The translations under genes and the position numbers were made by a program. The notes beneath the pieces are model-generated. The model had not been told where the DNA came from. It saw nothing but the letters and a program-made list of their open reading frames with translations, and did not search any database. Positions 23,140 to 31,323 of a stretch of 40,949 bases of DNA are shown one piece after another; position 1 is the first letter of the stretch; every line of letters starts with the position of its first letter. Source of the stretch: Dehalococcoidia bacterium (GTDB lineage: Bacteria > Chloroflexota > Dehalococcoidia > Dehalococcoidales > JAUYDJ01). The stretch covers positions 109,015 to 149,963 of the forward strand of contig CP070693.1 in NCBI GenBank assembly GCA_020353235.1. The letters are read 5' to 3'.

Positions 23140-23209
23140 CCCTGAAAAGACGTGCTACCAGGAGGTGAAGACCTGAAACCAATAAAGACCGTATCACCGA
23201 CGAAAAGAT

Positions 23210-23245
23210 AAGGCTGGATATTCAGGAAAGGGGATATCCAGCCTT
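23210..23245 (+). terminator. Terminator hairpin, 12-bp stem
   Basis: AAGGCTGGATAT (23210-23221) pairs perfectly with ATATCCAGCCTT (23234-23245); loop 12 nt; followed by ACTGTTTT. It ends the small gene at 22981. Confidence 0.7.
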
Positions 23246-23302
23246 ACTGTTTTAAACTATCCGACCTTTACCTTAAACACGGTAACCGCACCCCGCCCCA
23301 CC

Positions 23303-23536
23303 CTAATCTTCACTGATTAACTCAGCCCTAGCCAGCAAGGCGCCCAGCACCACCAGCCACAGAGACAGGGCTATCTCTATGCCCAGTATCCAGCGGCTGA
23401 GCAGAGAGGCAGTGCGGTCGATATCGGTCATCATGCCATTTACAATGATGCAAAGAAAGGCTATCCCGCATGCCGCCAGCAGGCAGTGGGATACCAGCCG
23501 CCACCCCTTGCGTGTCAACAGCTTATCTATCAGCAT
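23303..23536 (-). CDS. Small two-helix membrane protein
   Basis: 77 residues from MLIDKLLTRKGWRLVSHCLLAACG. The frame reaches farther upstream, but a TATAAT on minus (23567-23572) lies inside that extension, so the ATG at 23536 (AGGAG about 11 nt upstream) is chosen. Two hydrophobic helices, RLVSHCLLAACGIAFLCIIVNG and LLSRWILGIEIALSLWLVVLGALLA, and the tail RAELISED. The layout resembles a DUF1634-like small membrane protein (weak). Function unknown. Confidence 0.6.
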   Translation of the reverse strand: MLIDKLLTRKGWRLVSHCLLAACGIAFLCIIVNGMMTDIDRTASLLSRWILGIEIALSLWLVVLGALLARAELISED

Positions 23537-23608
23537 CTTTATCTGTTCTCCTGGCCTCCTGGGCACATTATAACCCATTCTGCCAATACATTTTAATACC
23601 CGCTACTA

Positions 23609-23743
23609 TTATTTCGCTTTGTTGACCGCACCCGGCACCGCTTCACACTGGGGACACATAACGACCAGGATTTCAAATTTTTCGAATTTTATCGGTTTGG
23701 CGTTTATCTTCTCAATTTTTTTGTCGCAATCAGGACACTTCAT
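23609..23743 (-). CDS. 44-residue zinc-ribbon protein
   Basis: MKCPDCDKKIEKINAKPIKFEKFEILVVMCPQCEAVPGAVNKAK. Two CxxC pairs (C3/C6 and C30/C33) form a compact zinc ribbon. AAGGGG lies 6-7 nt before the ATG. Lysine-rich and soluble. Mini-ribbons of this type are common in Dehalococcoidia-like genomes, but I cannot name the family. A plus-strand frame over the same bases lacks these features. Confidence 0.65.
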   Translation of the reverse strand: MKCPDCDKKIEKINAKPIKFEKFEILVVMCPQCEAVPGAVNKAK

Positions 23744-23836
23744 ACTGAACCCCTTTTTACCTGAATTATATCACAAGACTAAAGCGGGAAATCGGGCAAA
23801 ACGCCTTAAGCTAGTATAAAAAGAGGCATTTTAAAG

Positions 23837-23845
23837 TGCTATACT
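23837..23845 (+). promoter_or_regulatory. Extended -10 promoter for the acetyltransferase
   Basis: TGC-TATACT (TG 23837-23838; TATACT 23840-23845), no clear -35, 53 bp before the ATG at 23898. Confidence 0.5.
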
Positions 23846-23897
23846 TAACCGGGTAATTCTATTACCCTCAGCAGCTAAGGCAATCCGGAGGCGTTAC

Positions 23898-24404
23898 ATG
23901 TCAGATGTGGAAATAGTGAGCGGCTATATCCCCGGTGCCATCGGGCGAGTGGTCGAACTTCACGGCATCTACTACCACCAGCAGTGGGGTTTCGGCCACT
24001 TCTTTGAGAGAAGGATAGCCACTGAGCTTGCCGAGTTCATCGGACGCTATGACGAGAAACGTGACGGCTTCTGGACGGCATCGCTGGGGGGACGCATTGA
24101 AGGCTCCATTACCGTTGATGGGCTCCATGCCGAAGACAAGGGAGCCCATATCCGGTGGTTTATTAACTCGGATGCCCTGCGCGGCAGAGGCATCGGCAAT
24201 CGGCTGGTCAACACCGCTATCGACTTCTGCCGGAACCGGGGCTACCAGCGGCTGTTTCTGTGGAGCTTTGAGGGCCTCCACGCCGCCAAACACCTCTACG
24301 ACAAGAACGGCTTCACACTGGTAGAGCAGCACTGGGGAAACCACTGGGGTACCGAGGTCAACGAACAGAAATTTGAGCTCTGGCTCACCCCCTCTACGGA
24401 ATAA
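23898..24404 (+). CDS. GNAT N-acetyltransferase
   Basis: 168 residues. The acetyl-CoA loop is RWFINSDALRGRGIGNRLVNTAIDFC (R-G-R-G-I-G at about 96-101). It is followed by RLFLWSFEGLHAAKHLYDKNGFTLVEQ, a classical GNAT strand-helix pair. It starts MSDVEIVSGYIPGAIGRVVELHGIYYHQQWGFGHFFE, a beginning also found in MarR-GNAT fusions, but there is no MarR domain here. CCGGAGG precedes the ATG. The substrate is unknown. Confidence 0.9.
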   Translation: MSDVEIVSGYIPGAIGRVVELHGIYYHQQWGFGHFFERRIATELAEFIGRYDEKRDGFWTASLGGRIEGSITVDGLHAEDKGAHIRWFINSDALRGRGIGNRLVNTAIDFCRNRGYQRLFLWSFEGLHAAKHLYDKNGFTLVEQHWGNHWGTEVNEQKFELWLTPSTE

Positions 24405-24491
24405 GCCATGCTTAAAAATGGCTGGCTTTACCCAGCAAAACTGGAGTTAAATGCGGTAAAATAGGAGAAAGCAACTAAAGGAGGAGACATC

Positions 24492-24704
24492 GTGATAGTA
24501 GATGCCATGATAAGCTCAACACTGACGACAATATTAAAAAGCGGGGTCAGGTCATACAGCATCGAGGAATTACAGGATAGAGCATCTATTATGTTAAGTC
24601 AGCAAATCAGGCGAAGCGATATTGAAAGGGTAATCAAGCAAAATCGCAATCGCTTTGTAATATCAACCGAGTCCGGGGTAGCACGGGTAAAATACCGGTT
24701 CTAA
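24492..24704 (+). CDS. Small hypothetical protein
   Basis: 70 residues with a GTG start at 24492 behind AAAGGAGGAGACATC. It is helical with alternating charges (YSIEELQDRASIMLSQQIRRSDIERVIKQNRNRFVISTESGVARVKYRF). The helix-helix-beta-hairpin pattern could be a winged-helix-like DNA-binding or toxin-antitoxin-type fold, but no motif is diagnostic. It stands alone between the acetyltransferase and the kinase. Confidence 0.5.
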   Translation: MIVDAMISSTLTTILKSGVRSYSIEELQDRASIMLSQQIRRSDIERVIKQNRNRFVISTESGVARVKYRF

Positions 24705-24750
24705 TTAGTAATCAGACAGTATAGTCTGCCAGGAACATTGGTGCCCTACT

Positions 24751-26208
24751 TCAGACTTCGTCACTCATCTCTACTGCCACTTTGGTTCCCTGACCAACTA
24801 CTGACCTAACTGAGAACTTGCCGTTGAACAAGCGGGTACGTTCCTGCATACCTAAAAGGCCCAGCTTGCCCTCAGTAGCCAGGTCACCCAGCACTTCCGG
24901 TAATCGGAAGCCCCTGCCGTTATCAAAGATAGTTAGTTTGACCTTCCGGTTGGTAAATAGCAGTTTCACGGCCGCCTTTTTAGCTTCGGAGTGCCGCCTG
25001 ACATTGCTCAGTGCTTCTTGAGCGATACGGAACAGGGCCAGTTCCGCCTCAGGCTCCAGGCGTCGCTCAGGGCCACTTATCTCAAGGCCGGTACTGATAT
25101 TCTGCTCACTGCTCAGCTCTTCAGCTAAAAGCTCCAGTGCTGAAACTAAACCTACCTGGTCCAAAACCCCGGGGCGTAATCCATGGCTAAAGCGCCGCAA
25201 CCCGTTCATTATGCCCTTAGTCTCAGCGCAAAGTCCTCCCAGATACTTAACAACATCCTCGGGTAACCTTCTCTTCTTGGCGGCTAGAGCTTCAATTTTA
25301 TGTGTCAGGGAAGCCAGGGACTGAACTGACTCGTCGTGTATCGCGCGAGCGATGCGCTTTCGCTCTTCTTCCTGAGCCCGGGTAATCTGGTGCAGGTAGA
25401 AACGGAGGTTCTCTTGCATCCGTTTTTGCTCGGTAATATCCCGGGCAATATGTTGAAAACCCACCACTTGCCCGTTACTAAAAACAGGATTGGTCGACAA
25501 CTGGACATGTGCCTCACTCTTGCCTTTCCTTATCATCTTTACCTCGGAGAGATGGCCAGGCACCTTGTTCTTAAGGGGCAAGTCTCTTGCGTGATTAATA
25601 TCATCTAAACAGCTCTTGGTGAACAAGTTTTGCGACTTTATGGTGGATAATTCCTTCAGACTATATCCGGTAAGAGCGGCACAGGCTTTATTAGCGACGA
25701 CAATATTTCCCGCCAAATTATGAATCCAGATGGCATCGTTGGCGCTTTCAAATAGCTCCCGGTACTTCTCTTCGAATAACCGTTGTTCCTGCTGGGCCAC
25801 TTCTAGCCGGACACGGTATTCCCGCTCCCTGCGGAGCGAGGCGAAACTAATGGATACGGCATTGCCAACGGTGAAAACGGCGCCGGTTTCCAGAAGGGCA
25901 TCTAGGGGGTGCGGCGAAATAAAGATGGCACGAGGTAACAGGCAGGCAAGGGCGATTAATGAAGTGACGAAGGCTCCTCGCCAGCTAAATACAAAGCCCG
26001 CCAAGACTATGGGTACTAGATAGAGAATTCTCTCAAAGGCATGTCGGTCTAAGCCGAGGTCGGCCATTATTGGGGCGTGGAACACAGAGAACCCTAAGTC
26101 TTGCCCATAGTGAAGAAGCGTGATAAGCACGAGTAAAGCGAAAATAAACCAGAAGCTTGGCCGGCGAATGTTCCTTGTCAGCTGACTTAACGATAAATAG
26201 CGCACCAA
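24751..26208 (-). CDS. NarL-type sensor histidine kinase with PAS domain
   Basis: 485 residues. Several membrane helices (about 18-38, 60-95, 108-125) form the sensor. A short coiled coil leads to a PAS domain (about 148-262, ANDAIWIHNLAGNIVVANKACAALTGYSLKEL). Then comes a HisKA_3 domain with phospho-acceptor His291 (KRIARAIHDESVQSL) and a HATPase (ALFRIAQEALSNVRRHSEAK, IFDNGRGF, GLLGMQERTRLFNGK). It phosphorylates the response regulator encoded just upstream in the same operon (32 bp apart). The TTG at 26208 or GTG at 26205 is used, with GAGG upstream. The signal is unknown. Confidence 0.93.
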   Translation of the reverse strand: MVRYLSLSQLTRNIRRPSFWFIFALLVLITLLHYGQDLGFSVFHAPIMADLGLDRHAFERILYLVPIVLAGFVFSWRGAFVTSLIALACLLPRAIFISPHPLDALLETGAVFTVGNAVSISFASLRREREYRVRLEVAQQEQRLFEEKYRELFESANDAIWIHNLAGNIVVANKACAALTGYSLKELSTIKSQNLFTKSCLDDINHARDLPLKNKVPGHLSEVKMIRKGKSEAHVQLSTNPVFSNGQVVGFQHIARDITEQKRMQENLRFYLHQITRAQEEERKRIARAIHDESVQSLASLTHKIEALAAKKRRLPEDVVKYLGGLCAETKGIMNGLRRFSHGLRPGVLDQVGLVSALELLAEELSSEQNISTGLEISGPERRLEPEAELALFRIAQEALSNVRRHSEAKKAAVKLLFTNRKVKLTIFDNGRGFRLPEVLGDLATEGKLGLLGMQERTRLFNGKFSVRSVVGQGTKVAVEMSDEV

Positions 26209-26240
26209 ATCATACCTCAGGAAACACGGATTACCGGAGC

Positions 26241-26933
26241 TTAAATAACCGGTGTCTCCGTGATAACTTCAAACAAATAGACTGCGGAGAGGGTGATCCA
26301 GCCTTTCCTCAGGGCATAGAGCACGGCCTGAGTGCGTGAATTGACGCCCAGCTTGCGGAAGATGTTGATTAAGTGAGTCTGGACCGTGCGTTCGCTGATA
26401 AAAAGCTCCTCGGCAATATCTTTATTGCTCATTCCCTTGGCGGTTAGTTTGATTACATCCAGCTCGCGAGACTGCAACTCATCAAAACCGGTCTTACCAC
26501 CACGCTCGCTATCAATCAGACACTGCACAATGGTATCGGTAGCTTTAAGGTCAAGGATACTGTCCCCGCCACGTACCAGGCGGATAGCGCTGATCAGTTC
26601 CTGCAGGGGCCTGTCTTTAGACATATAGCCTGATGCCCCCGCTTTGAGAGAAGCCAGCACATATGACTGATAGTCAAAGGCACTTATCATGAGGACAGCC
26701 GTGTTGGGGCAGGCCGCTTTAATCTTCTCGGTGGCTTTAATGCCGTCGAGATTGGGCATGCTGACATCAATTACGGCGACATCCGGGTGCAGCTCCTCAA
26801 CCATCCTGACGGCTTCTTCGCCGTCGGCTGATATGCCGACGCACTCCAGGTCCTCTTCCTCCTCCAGGAGCCGTGATAATCCTTCTCGAAATGCGGGGTG
26901 GTCATCAGCAATCAGCAACCTCGTCTTCTCCAT
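26241..26933 (-). CDS. NarL/LuxR-type response regulator
   Basis: 230 residues. The receiver has acidic pair D10/D11 (LIADDHPAF), phospho-acceptor D56 (VIDVSMP) and K near 107 (MSKDRP). The LuxR-type helix-turn-helix is at about 150-215 (LQSRELDVIKLTAKGMSNKDIAEELFISERTVQTHLINIFRKLGVNSRTQAV). First gene of the operon with the kinase. A possible operator is in its leader. The C-terminal extension (TLSAVYLFEVITETPVI) is longer than usual. Confidence 0.93.
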   Translation of the reverse strand: MEKTRLLIADDHPAFREGLSRLLEEEEDLECVGISADGEEAVRMVEELHPDVAVIDVSMPNLDGIKATEKIKAACPNTAVLMISAFDYQSYVLASLKAGASGYMSKDRPLQELISAIRLVRGGDSILDLKATDTIVQCLIDSERGGKTGFDELQSRELDVIKLTAKGMSNKDIAEELFISERTVQTHLINIFRKLGVNSRTQAVLYALRKGWITLSAVYLFEVITETPVI

Positions 26934-27253
26934 AGCACGCCCACCCGATAAGTATTTATATCACGCCGATGTGATATCTCCACCTACCTATATGGTATCC
27001 TCCCCTAAATGATACTGTCAATCAATATCCCCCTATTTGGTCAAATTTACGTGATTTTGCGTAGTTCACCGATAGAATCACTTAGTGCCTATCCGCCAAA
27101 TTTACCTATCTGAAATGTCCAATACGGCTAGGCGTTTTTTCACCAAATTCCACATTCTGGCGGATTGAAGCAAGCCTGAGAAGATAAGACAATTAGATAG
27201 GCTGGTTAGCAGCCCAAAATGAGTGAGTAAGCGACAGCAGGGAGGCCAGAGTG
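26934..27253. promoter_or_regulatory. Divergent control region between two response regulators
   Basis: 320 bp, no gene. Minus-strand promoter TTGACA (27016-27021), 18-bp spacer, TACCAT (26992-26997). A perfect ATATCAC-N6-GTGATAT palindrome (26958-26977) lies between this -10 and the kinase-operon start, within the 5' leader. The motif CAAATTTAC occurs at 27042-27050 and again at 27097-27105, with a partial copy near 27144. ATCCGCCA (27091-27098) is perfectly inverted at 27158-27165. A weak plus-strand candidate is TTGAAG (27165-27170), 17-bp spacer, GACAAT. Confidence 0.55.
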
Positions 27254-27952
27254 ATGGTTCGTATATTTATGATAGATAATAGTGCGCTGTCCCGCCATGG
27301 TTTGCTATCGGCTCTGGGGGAGTACCCGGAGTTCCAGATGGTGGGTGATGCCGCTAATGTTTCGGAAGCATTTATCAAATTAGGCGAGCTCAAGCCGGAT
27401 ATCGTCATCACCGATGTCTTTATGCCCGGCGGCGGGGGAGTGGATGACATTACCCGGCTACGGCAGGCGTTTCCCAATATCAAGGTGCTCGTCTTCACCG
27501 TGTCCAACAGTAAAGATGATGTCTTTAAATCAATCATAGCCGGGGCCTGTGGCTATATGATGAAAACCGCCGAACTGACCGAGGTCATTGAGTCCATCCG
27601 GCTGGTGGCCAGCGGCAACGCCATTGTCTTCCCCCAGATGACAACCGGGGTACTGACGCAGCTCAAGAATACCAGCCTGCAGAGTATAGACGGTTTCAAA
27701 AGCCTCAGCCCGCATGAGAAAGAGACCCTGGTGTTGGTCGCCCAGGGTGCCACCAACCGTGAGATTGCCGAGTGTTGCCAGGTTAGCGAGACCATGGTCA
27801 AGGCCCGCTTGACCCGGATTCTGGACAAGCTCAACGCCAAGAACCGGACCCAAGCGGTAGCGCTGGCAACTACCCGGGGCTTGCTGAATAGCTATAACCC
27901 GAATAATGAAAGGAAAGGCGACCTGCGGCAACAGGCCTTTTCCCAACCATAG
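27254..27952 (+). CDS. Orphan LuxR-type response regulator
   Basis: 232 residues from the ATG at 27254 (GGAGG 8 nt upstream; a GTG immediately before is closer than usual). Receiver with D8 followed by Asn9 instead of a second acid (FMIDNSALSRHG), phospho-site D54 (VITDVFMPGG) and Lys in MMKTAEL. A LuxR helix-turn-helix is at about 155-215 (LSPHEKETLVLVAQGATNREIAECCQVSETMVKARLTRILDKLNAKNRTQAV). No kinase is next to it; the one 300 bp away on the other strand has its own partner. It precedes the c-subunit micro-cluster by 50 bp. Confidence 0.92.
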   Translation: MVRIFMIDNSALSRHGLLSALGEYPEFQMVGDAANVSEAFIKLGELKPDIVITDVFMPGGGGVDDITRLRQAFPNIKVLVFTVSNSKDDVFKSIIAGACGYMMKTAELTEVIESIRLVASGNAIVFPQMTTGVLTQLKNTSLQSIDGFKSLSPHEKETLVLVAQGATNREIAECCQVSETMVKARLTRILDKLNAKNRTQAVALATTRGLLNSYNPNNERKGDLRQQAFSQP

Positions 27953-27953
27953 G

Positions 27954-27983
27954 CAATATGGTAATCGCCGGCAAACCATATTG
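27954..27983. promoter_or_regulatory. Palindrome before the c-subunit cluster
   Basis: Perfect 9-bp arms CAATATGGT (27954-27962) and ACCATATTG (27975-27983), 12-nt centre. It starts 2 bp after the regulator stop and ends 19 bp before the next ATG. It could be an operator or an mRNA hairpin. Confidence 0.5.
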
Positions 27984-28002
27984 AATGGAAAGGAGGTCTG
28001 AG

Positions 28003-28245
28003 ATGAATCTAAAAGATGTGGACATGGACTCGCGAGAGCGGGCCGTTAAGTCAGGGATAATATTCATCTTTGTGCTGATACTTATTATTCTCGGTATAGG
28101 CATGGGGATATGGGTTGGTCGTCTGTGCGGCATGGTTCTGGAATGCGCCGTGACCGGGATCGTTCTCAGCCAGATACTGGTCGTATTCGGCATCCGCGAG
28201 ATTATCTTATTTGGACATAATCATAAAAAAAAGGAGAGGGTATAA
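28003..28245 (+). CDS. Two-helix membrane protein beside c subunit
   Basis: 80 residues from the ATG at 28003 with AAAGGAGGT 7 nt upstream. MNLKDVDMDSRERAVKSG is a soluble head, followed by two helices (GIIFIFVLILIILGIGMGIWVG and CGMVLECAVTGIVLSQILVVFGI) and a basic tail HNHKKKERV. In size and topology it recalls AtpI/AtpR assembly helpers encoded before atpE, but I see no diagnostic motif. The gap to the c-subunit gene is 2 bp, so the two are translated together. Confidence 0.6.
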   Translation: MNLKDVDMDSRERAVKSGIIFIFVLILIILGIGMGIWVGRLCGMVLECAVTGIVLSQILVVFGIREIILFGHNHKKKERV

Positions 28246-28247
28246 AA

Positions 28248-28478
28248 ATGGAAGTTGAAGTAGTGAAAATGTTGGCAGTGGCAATAATCGGTAGCCTGGG
28301 GCTGGCTGGACCAGCAATGGCTATCGGACTCATTGGTTTCTCGGCTATGGGGGGGATAGCCCGTAACCCCGAGGCAAAGCAGGCAATTATGACCAACATG
28401 ATACTGTCGACTGCCTTTGCTGAGGCTATCGGCATCTATGCCCTCATTATAGCCATTGTCCTGGCTATGATTATATAG
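28248..28478 (+). CDS. atpE: Orphan F-type ATP synthase c subunit
   Basis: 76 residues, two helices with the polar loop ARNPEA (about 38-43) and the ion-binding Glu in helix 2 (TAFAEAIGIYAL). This is a full-length proteolipid of F-type ATP synthases (c ring). Compared with the Na+-binding Ilyobacter protein, the helix 1 Gln position is Ile and the Ser/Thr after the Glu are Ala/Ile, so H+ rather than Na+ is expected. No other ATP synthase gene is in the window. It therefore sits away from any atp operon, or is a second copy with another role. AAGGAGAGGG lies upstream. Confidence 0.85.
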   Translation: MEVEVVKMLAVAIIGSLGLAGPAMAIGLIGFSAMGGIARNPEAKQAIMTNMILSTAFAEAIGIYALIIAIVLAMII

Positions 28479-28507
28479 TAGCAGAAGGGAGAACAGGAGG
28501 CAGAATT

Positions 28508-28618
28508 ATGGAAGAAAAGGGTGTTCCATCTTTGATCATGTTTGGCTTTGTGACACTATTTTCGACGTTGGCGATTCTGGCTTTGCTGATAAGCTACCTG
28601 GTCCTCTTTGGAAGCTAA
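28508..28618 (+). CDS. 36-residue single-helix protein in c-subunit cluster
   Basis: MEEKGVPSLIMFGFVTLFSTLAILALLISYLVLFGS. One transmembrane helix (about 9-33). AGGAGG lies 8 nt before the ATG, 29 bp after the c-subunit stop. It is likely the last gene of the micro-cluster. Not recognised. Convergent with trpA. Confidence 0.55.
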   Translation: MEEKGVPSLIMFGFVTLFSTLAILALLISYLVLFGS

Positions 28619-28667
28619 CCGCGAATTAAATTCCGAATCATTAGCATTCAATCAGGTCCAGGTAAGC

Positions 28668-29456
28668 TTAAGCTCCATCTGGCCGGTCAAGGGCACGCCT
28701 TAACTCTTGGATAAATCTGGCAACCTCTGCCATTGACCGGTCAGCTTCCATCAGCTGAATAATGCGGCTGCCCACAATCACCCCGTCTGCGATGCGGGCT
28801 AACTCTTTGGCCTGCTCCGGGGTAGATATGCCAAAGCCAACGCAGAGCGGCTGGGTAGCTATCTTTCTTACCCTGGCGACAAACTCGGACAGGTTCCGGG
28901 GCAACTTGTCCCTGGCCCCGGTCACCCCGGTTACCGAGACCAGATAGATGAACCCCCTACCCCTCCCCGCCACCAGCTTGATGCGCGCTTCGGTACTGGT
29001 CGGCGCCAGCAAGTAAACCAGGTCAAGGCCTTGTTTTCGGGCCATCGCCTCTATCGCATCACCTTCCTCCGGGGGCAGGTCAGGGATAATCAAGCCGCTC
29101 ACTCCCACCTGAGCACAGTCACGGCAAAATCTGTCCAGCCCGTAGCTGAGCACCGGGTTAAAATAGGTCATAAACACCAGGGGCGTTTTCACCTTCTGGC
29201 TGAGCTGCCCGGCTACCTCAAAACAGTGCTGGAGGGTAATCCCGTTCTGCAAAGCCTGAAAGCTCGCCTTCTGTATCGTCGTCCCATCCGCCAGCGGGTC
29301 GGAGAAGGGTATCCCCAGCTCCACGATGTCGCTACCGCCAGCAGCCAGCCGCGGGACTACCTCCAGAGTGGCTTCCAGGCTGGGGTAACCGACGGTAATA
29401 TAAGGGATAAGCGCCTTATGCCCTGGCCGGCTGAAAACAGAGGCAATACTACTCAC
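28668..29456 (-). CDS. trpA: Tryptophan synthase alpha subunit
   Basis: 262 residues. It splits indole-3-glycerol phosphate into indole and glyceraldehyde 3-phosphate. [14 protein letters not shown] holds the catalytic Glu47 and Asp57. Other family marks are [35 protein letters not shown] and [10 protein letters not shown]. Its ATG overlaps the trpB stop (ATGA), so the subunits are translated in coupled fashion. Last gene of the trp operon; no strong terminator is visible in the 50 bp before the convergent small gene. Confidence 0.97.
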   Translation of the reverse strand: MSSIASVFSRPGHKALIPYITVGYPSLEATLEVVPRLAAGGSDIVELGIPFSDPLADGTTIQKASFQALQNGITLQHCFEVAGQLSQKVKTPLVFMTYFNPVLSYGLDRFCRDCAQVGVSGLIIPDLPPEEGDAIEAMARKQGLDLVYLLAPTSTEARIKLVAGRGRGFIYLVSVTGVTGARDKLPRNLSEFVARVRKIATQPLCVGFGISTPEQAKELARIADGVIVGSRIIQLMEADRSMAEVARFIQELRRALDRPDGA

Positions 29457-30667
29457 CGCTCCACCCCCAGTGCTCCAGCCACGATATCCATGTCCTTGTC
29501 ACCCCGCCCCGACAAATTGACCATAATAATCTGCTTTTTAGCCAGCGAACCGGCCATCTTAGCGGCATAGAATATGGCATGCGCCGGTTCCAGGGCAGGG
29601 GTAATGCCCTCGGTCTGGCAGAGCAGCTGAAAGCCCTCCAGGGCTTCACTATCGTCCACGGCAACATAGCTGGCCCGCCCGGTATCCTTGAGGTAGCTGT
29701 GCTCCGGGCCGACGCCGGGATAGTCCAGCCCTGCCGAGACGCTGTGCGTCTCCCGAATCTGGCCATCCCCGTCCTGAAGCACATAGGACTTGGTGCCGTG
29801 GAGCACACCTACCCTGCCCGCCCCCAGGGAAGCGGCATGCGCGCCGGTCTCAAGCCCCCTCCCGGCTGCCTCCACCCCAACCAGCTTGACCTCTTTATCA
29901 TTTAAGAAAGAGTAGAAAATGCCGATGGCGTTGCTGCCGCCACCGACACAGGCAACGATACAGTCGGGCAGGCGCCCGGCAATATCCAGTATCTGCTGCC
30001 TGGCCTCCCGGCCGATTATGGACTGGAAGTCACGCACCATCTCGGGATAGGGGTGAGGGCCGACCACCGAGCCGAGCAGATAGTGGGTATCGCCGACATT
30101 ACTCACCCAGTCCCTTATTGCCTCGTTAATGGCATCCTTCAGTGTGCGGCTGCCGCTGGCCACCGGCCTGACCTCGGCACCCATCAGCCTCATCCGGAAG
30201 ACATTGAGCGCCTGACGGTGCATATCCTCCTCACCCATATAGACAATGCACTCCAGCCCGAACATGGCACAGACCGCCGCCGTAGCCACCCCGTGCTGAC
30301 CGGCGCCGGTCTCGGCGATAATTCGCTTCTTGCCCATTCTCTTGGCCAGCAGCCCCTGCCCCAGGGCATTGTTAATCTTGTGGGCACCGGTATGGGCTAA
30401 ATCTTCTCTTTTCAGGAAAATGCGGGCGCCCCCGCCCCGCTCGGTCAGTCTCTCCGCCAGGTAGAGCGGGGTTGGCCTTCCCGAGTAACTGTGGGAGAGC
30501 GAGTTGAACTCGTCCCAGAAGGCAGAGCTGGCCTTGGCCTCTTTATAGGCAGCCGCCAGCTCGTCCAGGGCCGGCACCAGCGTCTCGGGGACAAACCGCC
30601 CTCCGTAGCCGCCAAAGTATCCCCTATTATCGGGCAGCCGGGCTGCCTCTCTTTGATTTAAAATCAT
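29453..30667 (-). CDS. trpB: Tryptophan synthase beta subunit
   Basis: 404 residues, TrpB1 type. The PLP Lys97 is in [35 protein letters not shown] and the phosphate-binding [10 protein letters not shown] are present. [19 protein letters not shown] is the family C-terminal signature. It condenses indole with serine. It overlaps both neighbours by 4 bp. Confidence 0.98.
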   Translation of the reverse strand: MILNQREAARLPDNRGYFGGYGGRFVPETLVPALDELAAAYKEAKASSAFWDEFNSLSHSYSGRPTPLYLAERLTERGGGARIFLKREDLAHTGAHKINNALGQGLLAKRMGKKRIIAETGAGQHGVATAAVCAMFGLECIVYMGEEDMHRQALNVFRMRLMGAEVRPVASGSRTLKDAINEAIRDWVSNVGDTHYLLGSVVGPHPYPEMVRDFQSIIGREARQQILDIAGRLPDCIVACVGGGSNAIGIFYSFLNDKEVKLVGVEAAGRGLETGAHAASLGAGRVGVLHGTKSYVLQDGDGQIRETHSVSAGLDYPGVGPEHSYLKDTGRASYVAVDDSEALEGFQLLCQTEGITPALEPAHAIFYAAKMAGSLAKKQIIMVNLSGRGDKDMDIVAGALGVER

Positions 30668-31323
30668 CCCGCCTCCTTATCGGCTCTTTTTACCATCTCT
30701 ACAAAGGCACTGATTTTGGCAGTATCTTTTTGCCCGTTAGTCTCGACACCGCTGGAGACATCAACCCCCCACGGTCGGGCGACCCTGACCAACTGACCGA
30801 CATTATCCGGGGTGAGTCCCCCGGCGACAATCACCGGAAAGCGGGCCGATACCTCTCTGGCCAGCTGCCAGTCAAAGACCTGGCCAGTGCCACCATACGC
30901 ATTTTTGACCGGCGCATCAAGCAGGCAGATAAGCTCACCCTCCGGGCAGAGACGGTAGCCCATATCTATCTTATTTATCACTGGCTCCGCCTTCCTGCCG
31001 GCGGGCACATGGACTACTTTGATAATCGGGCGCTTAATCTTACGGCAGTAGCGCCAGGTCTCATCGCCGCTGAGCTGCACCCGGTCCAGCCAGCAATAGT
31101 CGGCAATGGCATTTACATCCTGAGCCGGGGCATTGACAAAAACGCCCACCAGCGTCGGGCGGGGTTTTAGCTCATGAATTGCGGCCACTATAGGCAACGC
31201 CTCTTCCGGAGAGAGCTGACGCCGGCTGGGGGCGAAGACCAGCCCCAGAAAATCGGCGCCCGTCCTGGCCGCCGCCAGAGCCATCTCCACCCCGGTCAGG
31301 CCACAGATTTTAATTCTGGTCAT
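30664..31323 (-). CDS. trpF: Phosphoribosylanthranilate isomerase
   Basis: 219 residues from the ATG at 31323 ([11 protein letters not shown], with the catalytic Cys7). The frame extends 26 codons upstream into trpC, but the ATGA overlap with the trpC stop and the family start favour 31323. [42 protein letters not shown] and [11 protein letters not shown] are conserved. TIM barrel. Confidence 0.96.
   Translation of the reverse strand: MTRIKICGLTGVEMALAAARTGADFLGLVFAPSRRQLSPEEALPIVAAIHELKPRPTLVGVFVNAPAQDVNAIADYCWLDRVQLSGDETWRYCRKIKRPIIKVVHVPAGRKAEPVINKIDMGYRLCPEGELICLLDAPVKNAYGGTGQVFDWQLAREVSARFPVIVAGGLTPDNVGQLVRVARPWGVDVSSGVETNGQKDTAKISAFVEMVKRADKEAG

Noticed and set aside
24403-24445. Hairpin AGCCAT/ATGGCT after the acetyltransferase
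   Set aside because: Only 6 bp with no U-tract; not strong enough to list as a terminator.
28655-28680. Palindrome around TAAGCTTAAGCT near the trpA stop
   Set aside because: A similar AGCTTAAGCT occurs at 40304. It is short and AT-rich with no T-tract, so it is probably chance rather than a terminator or shared site.
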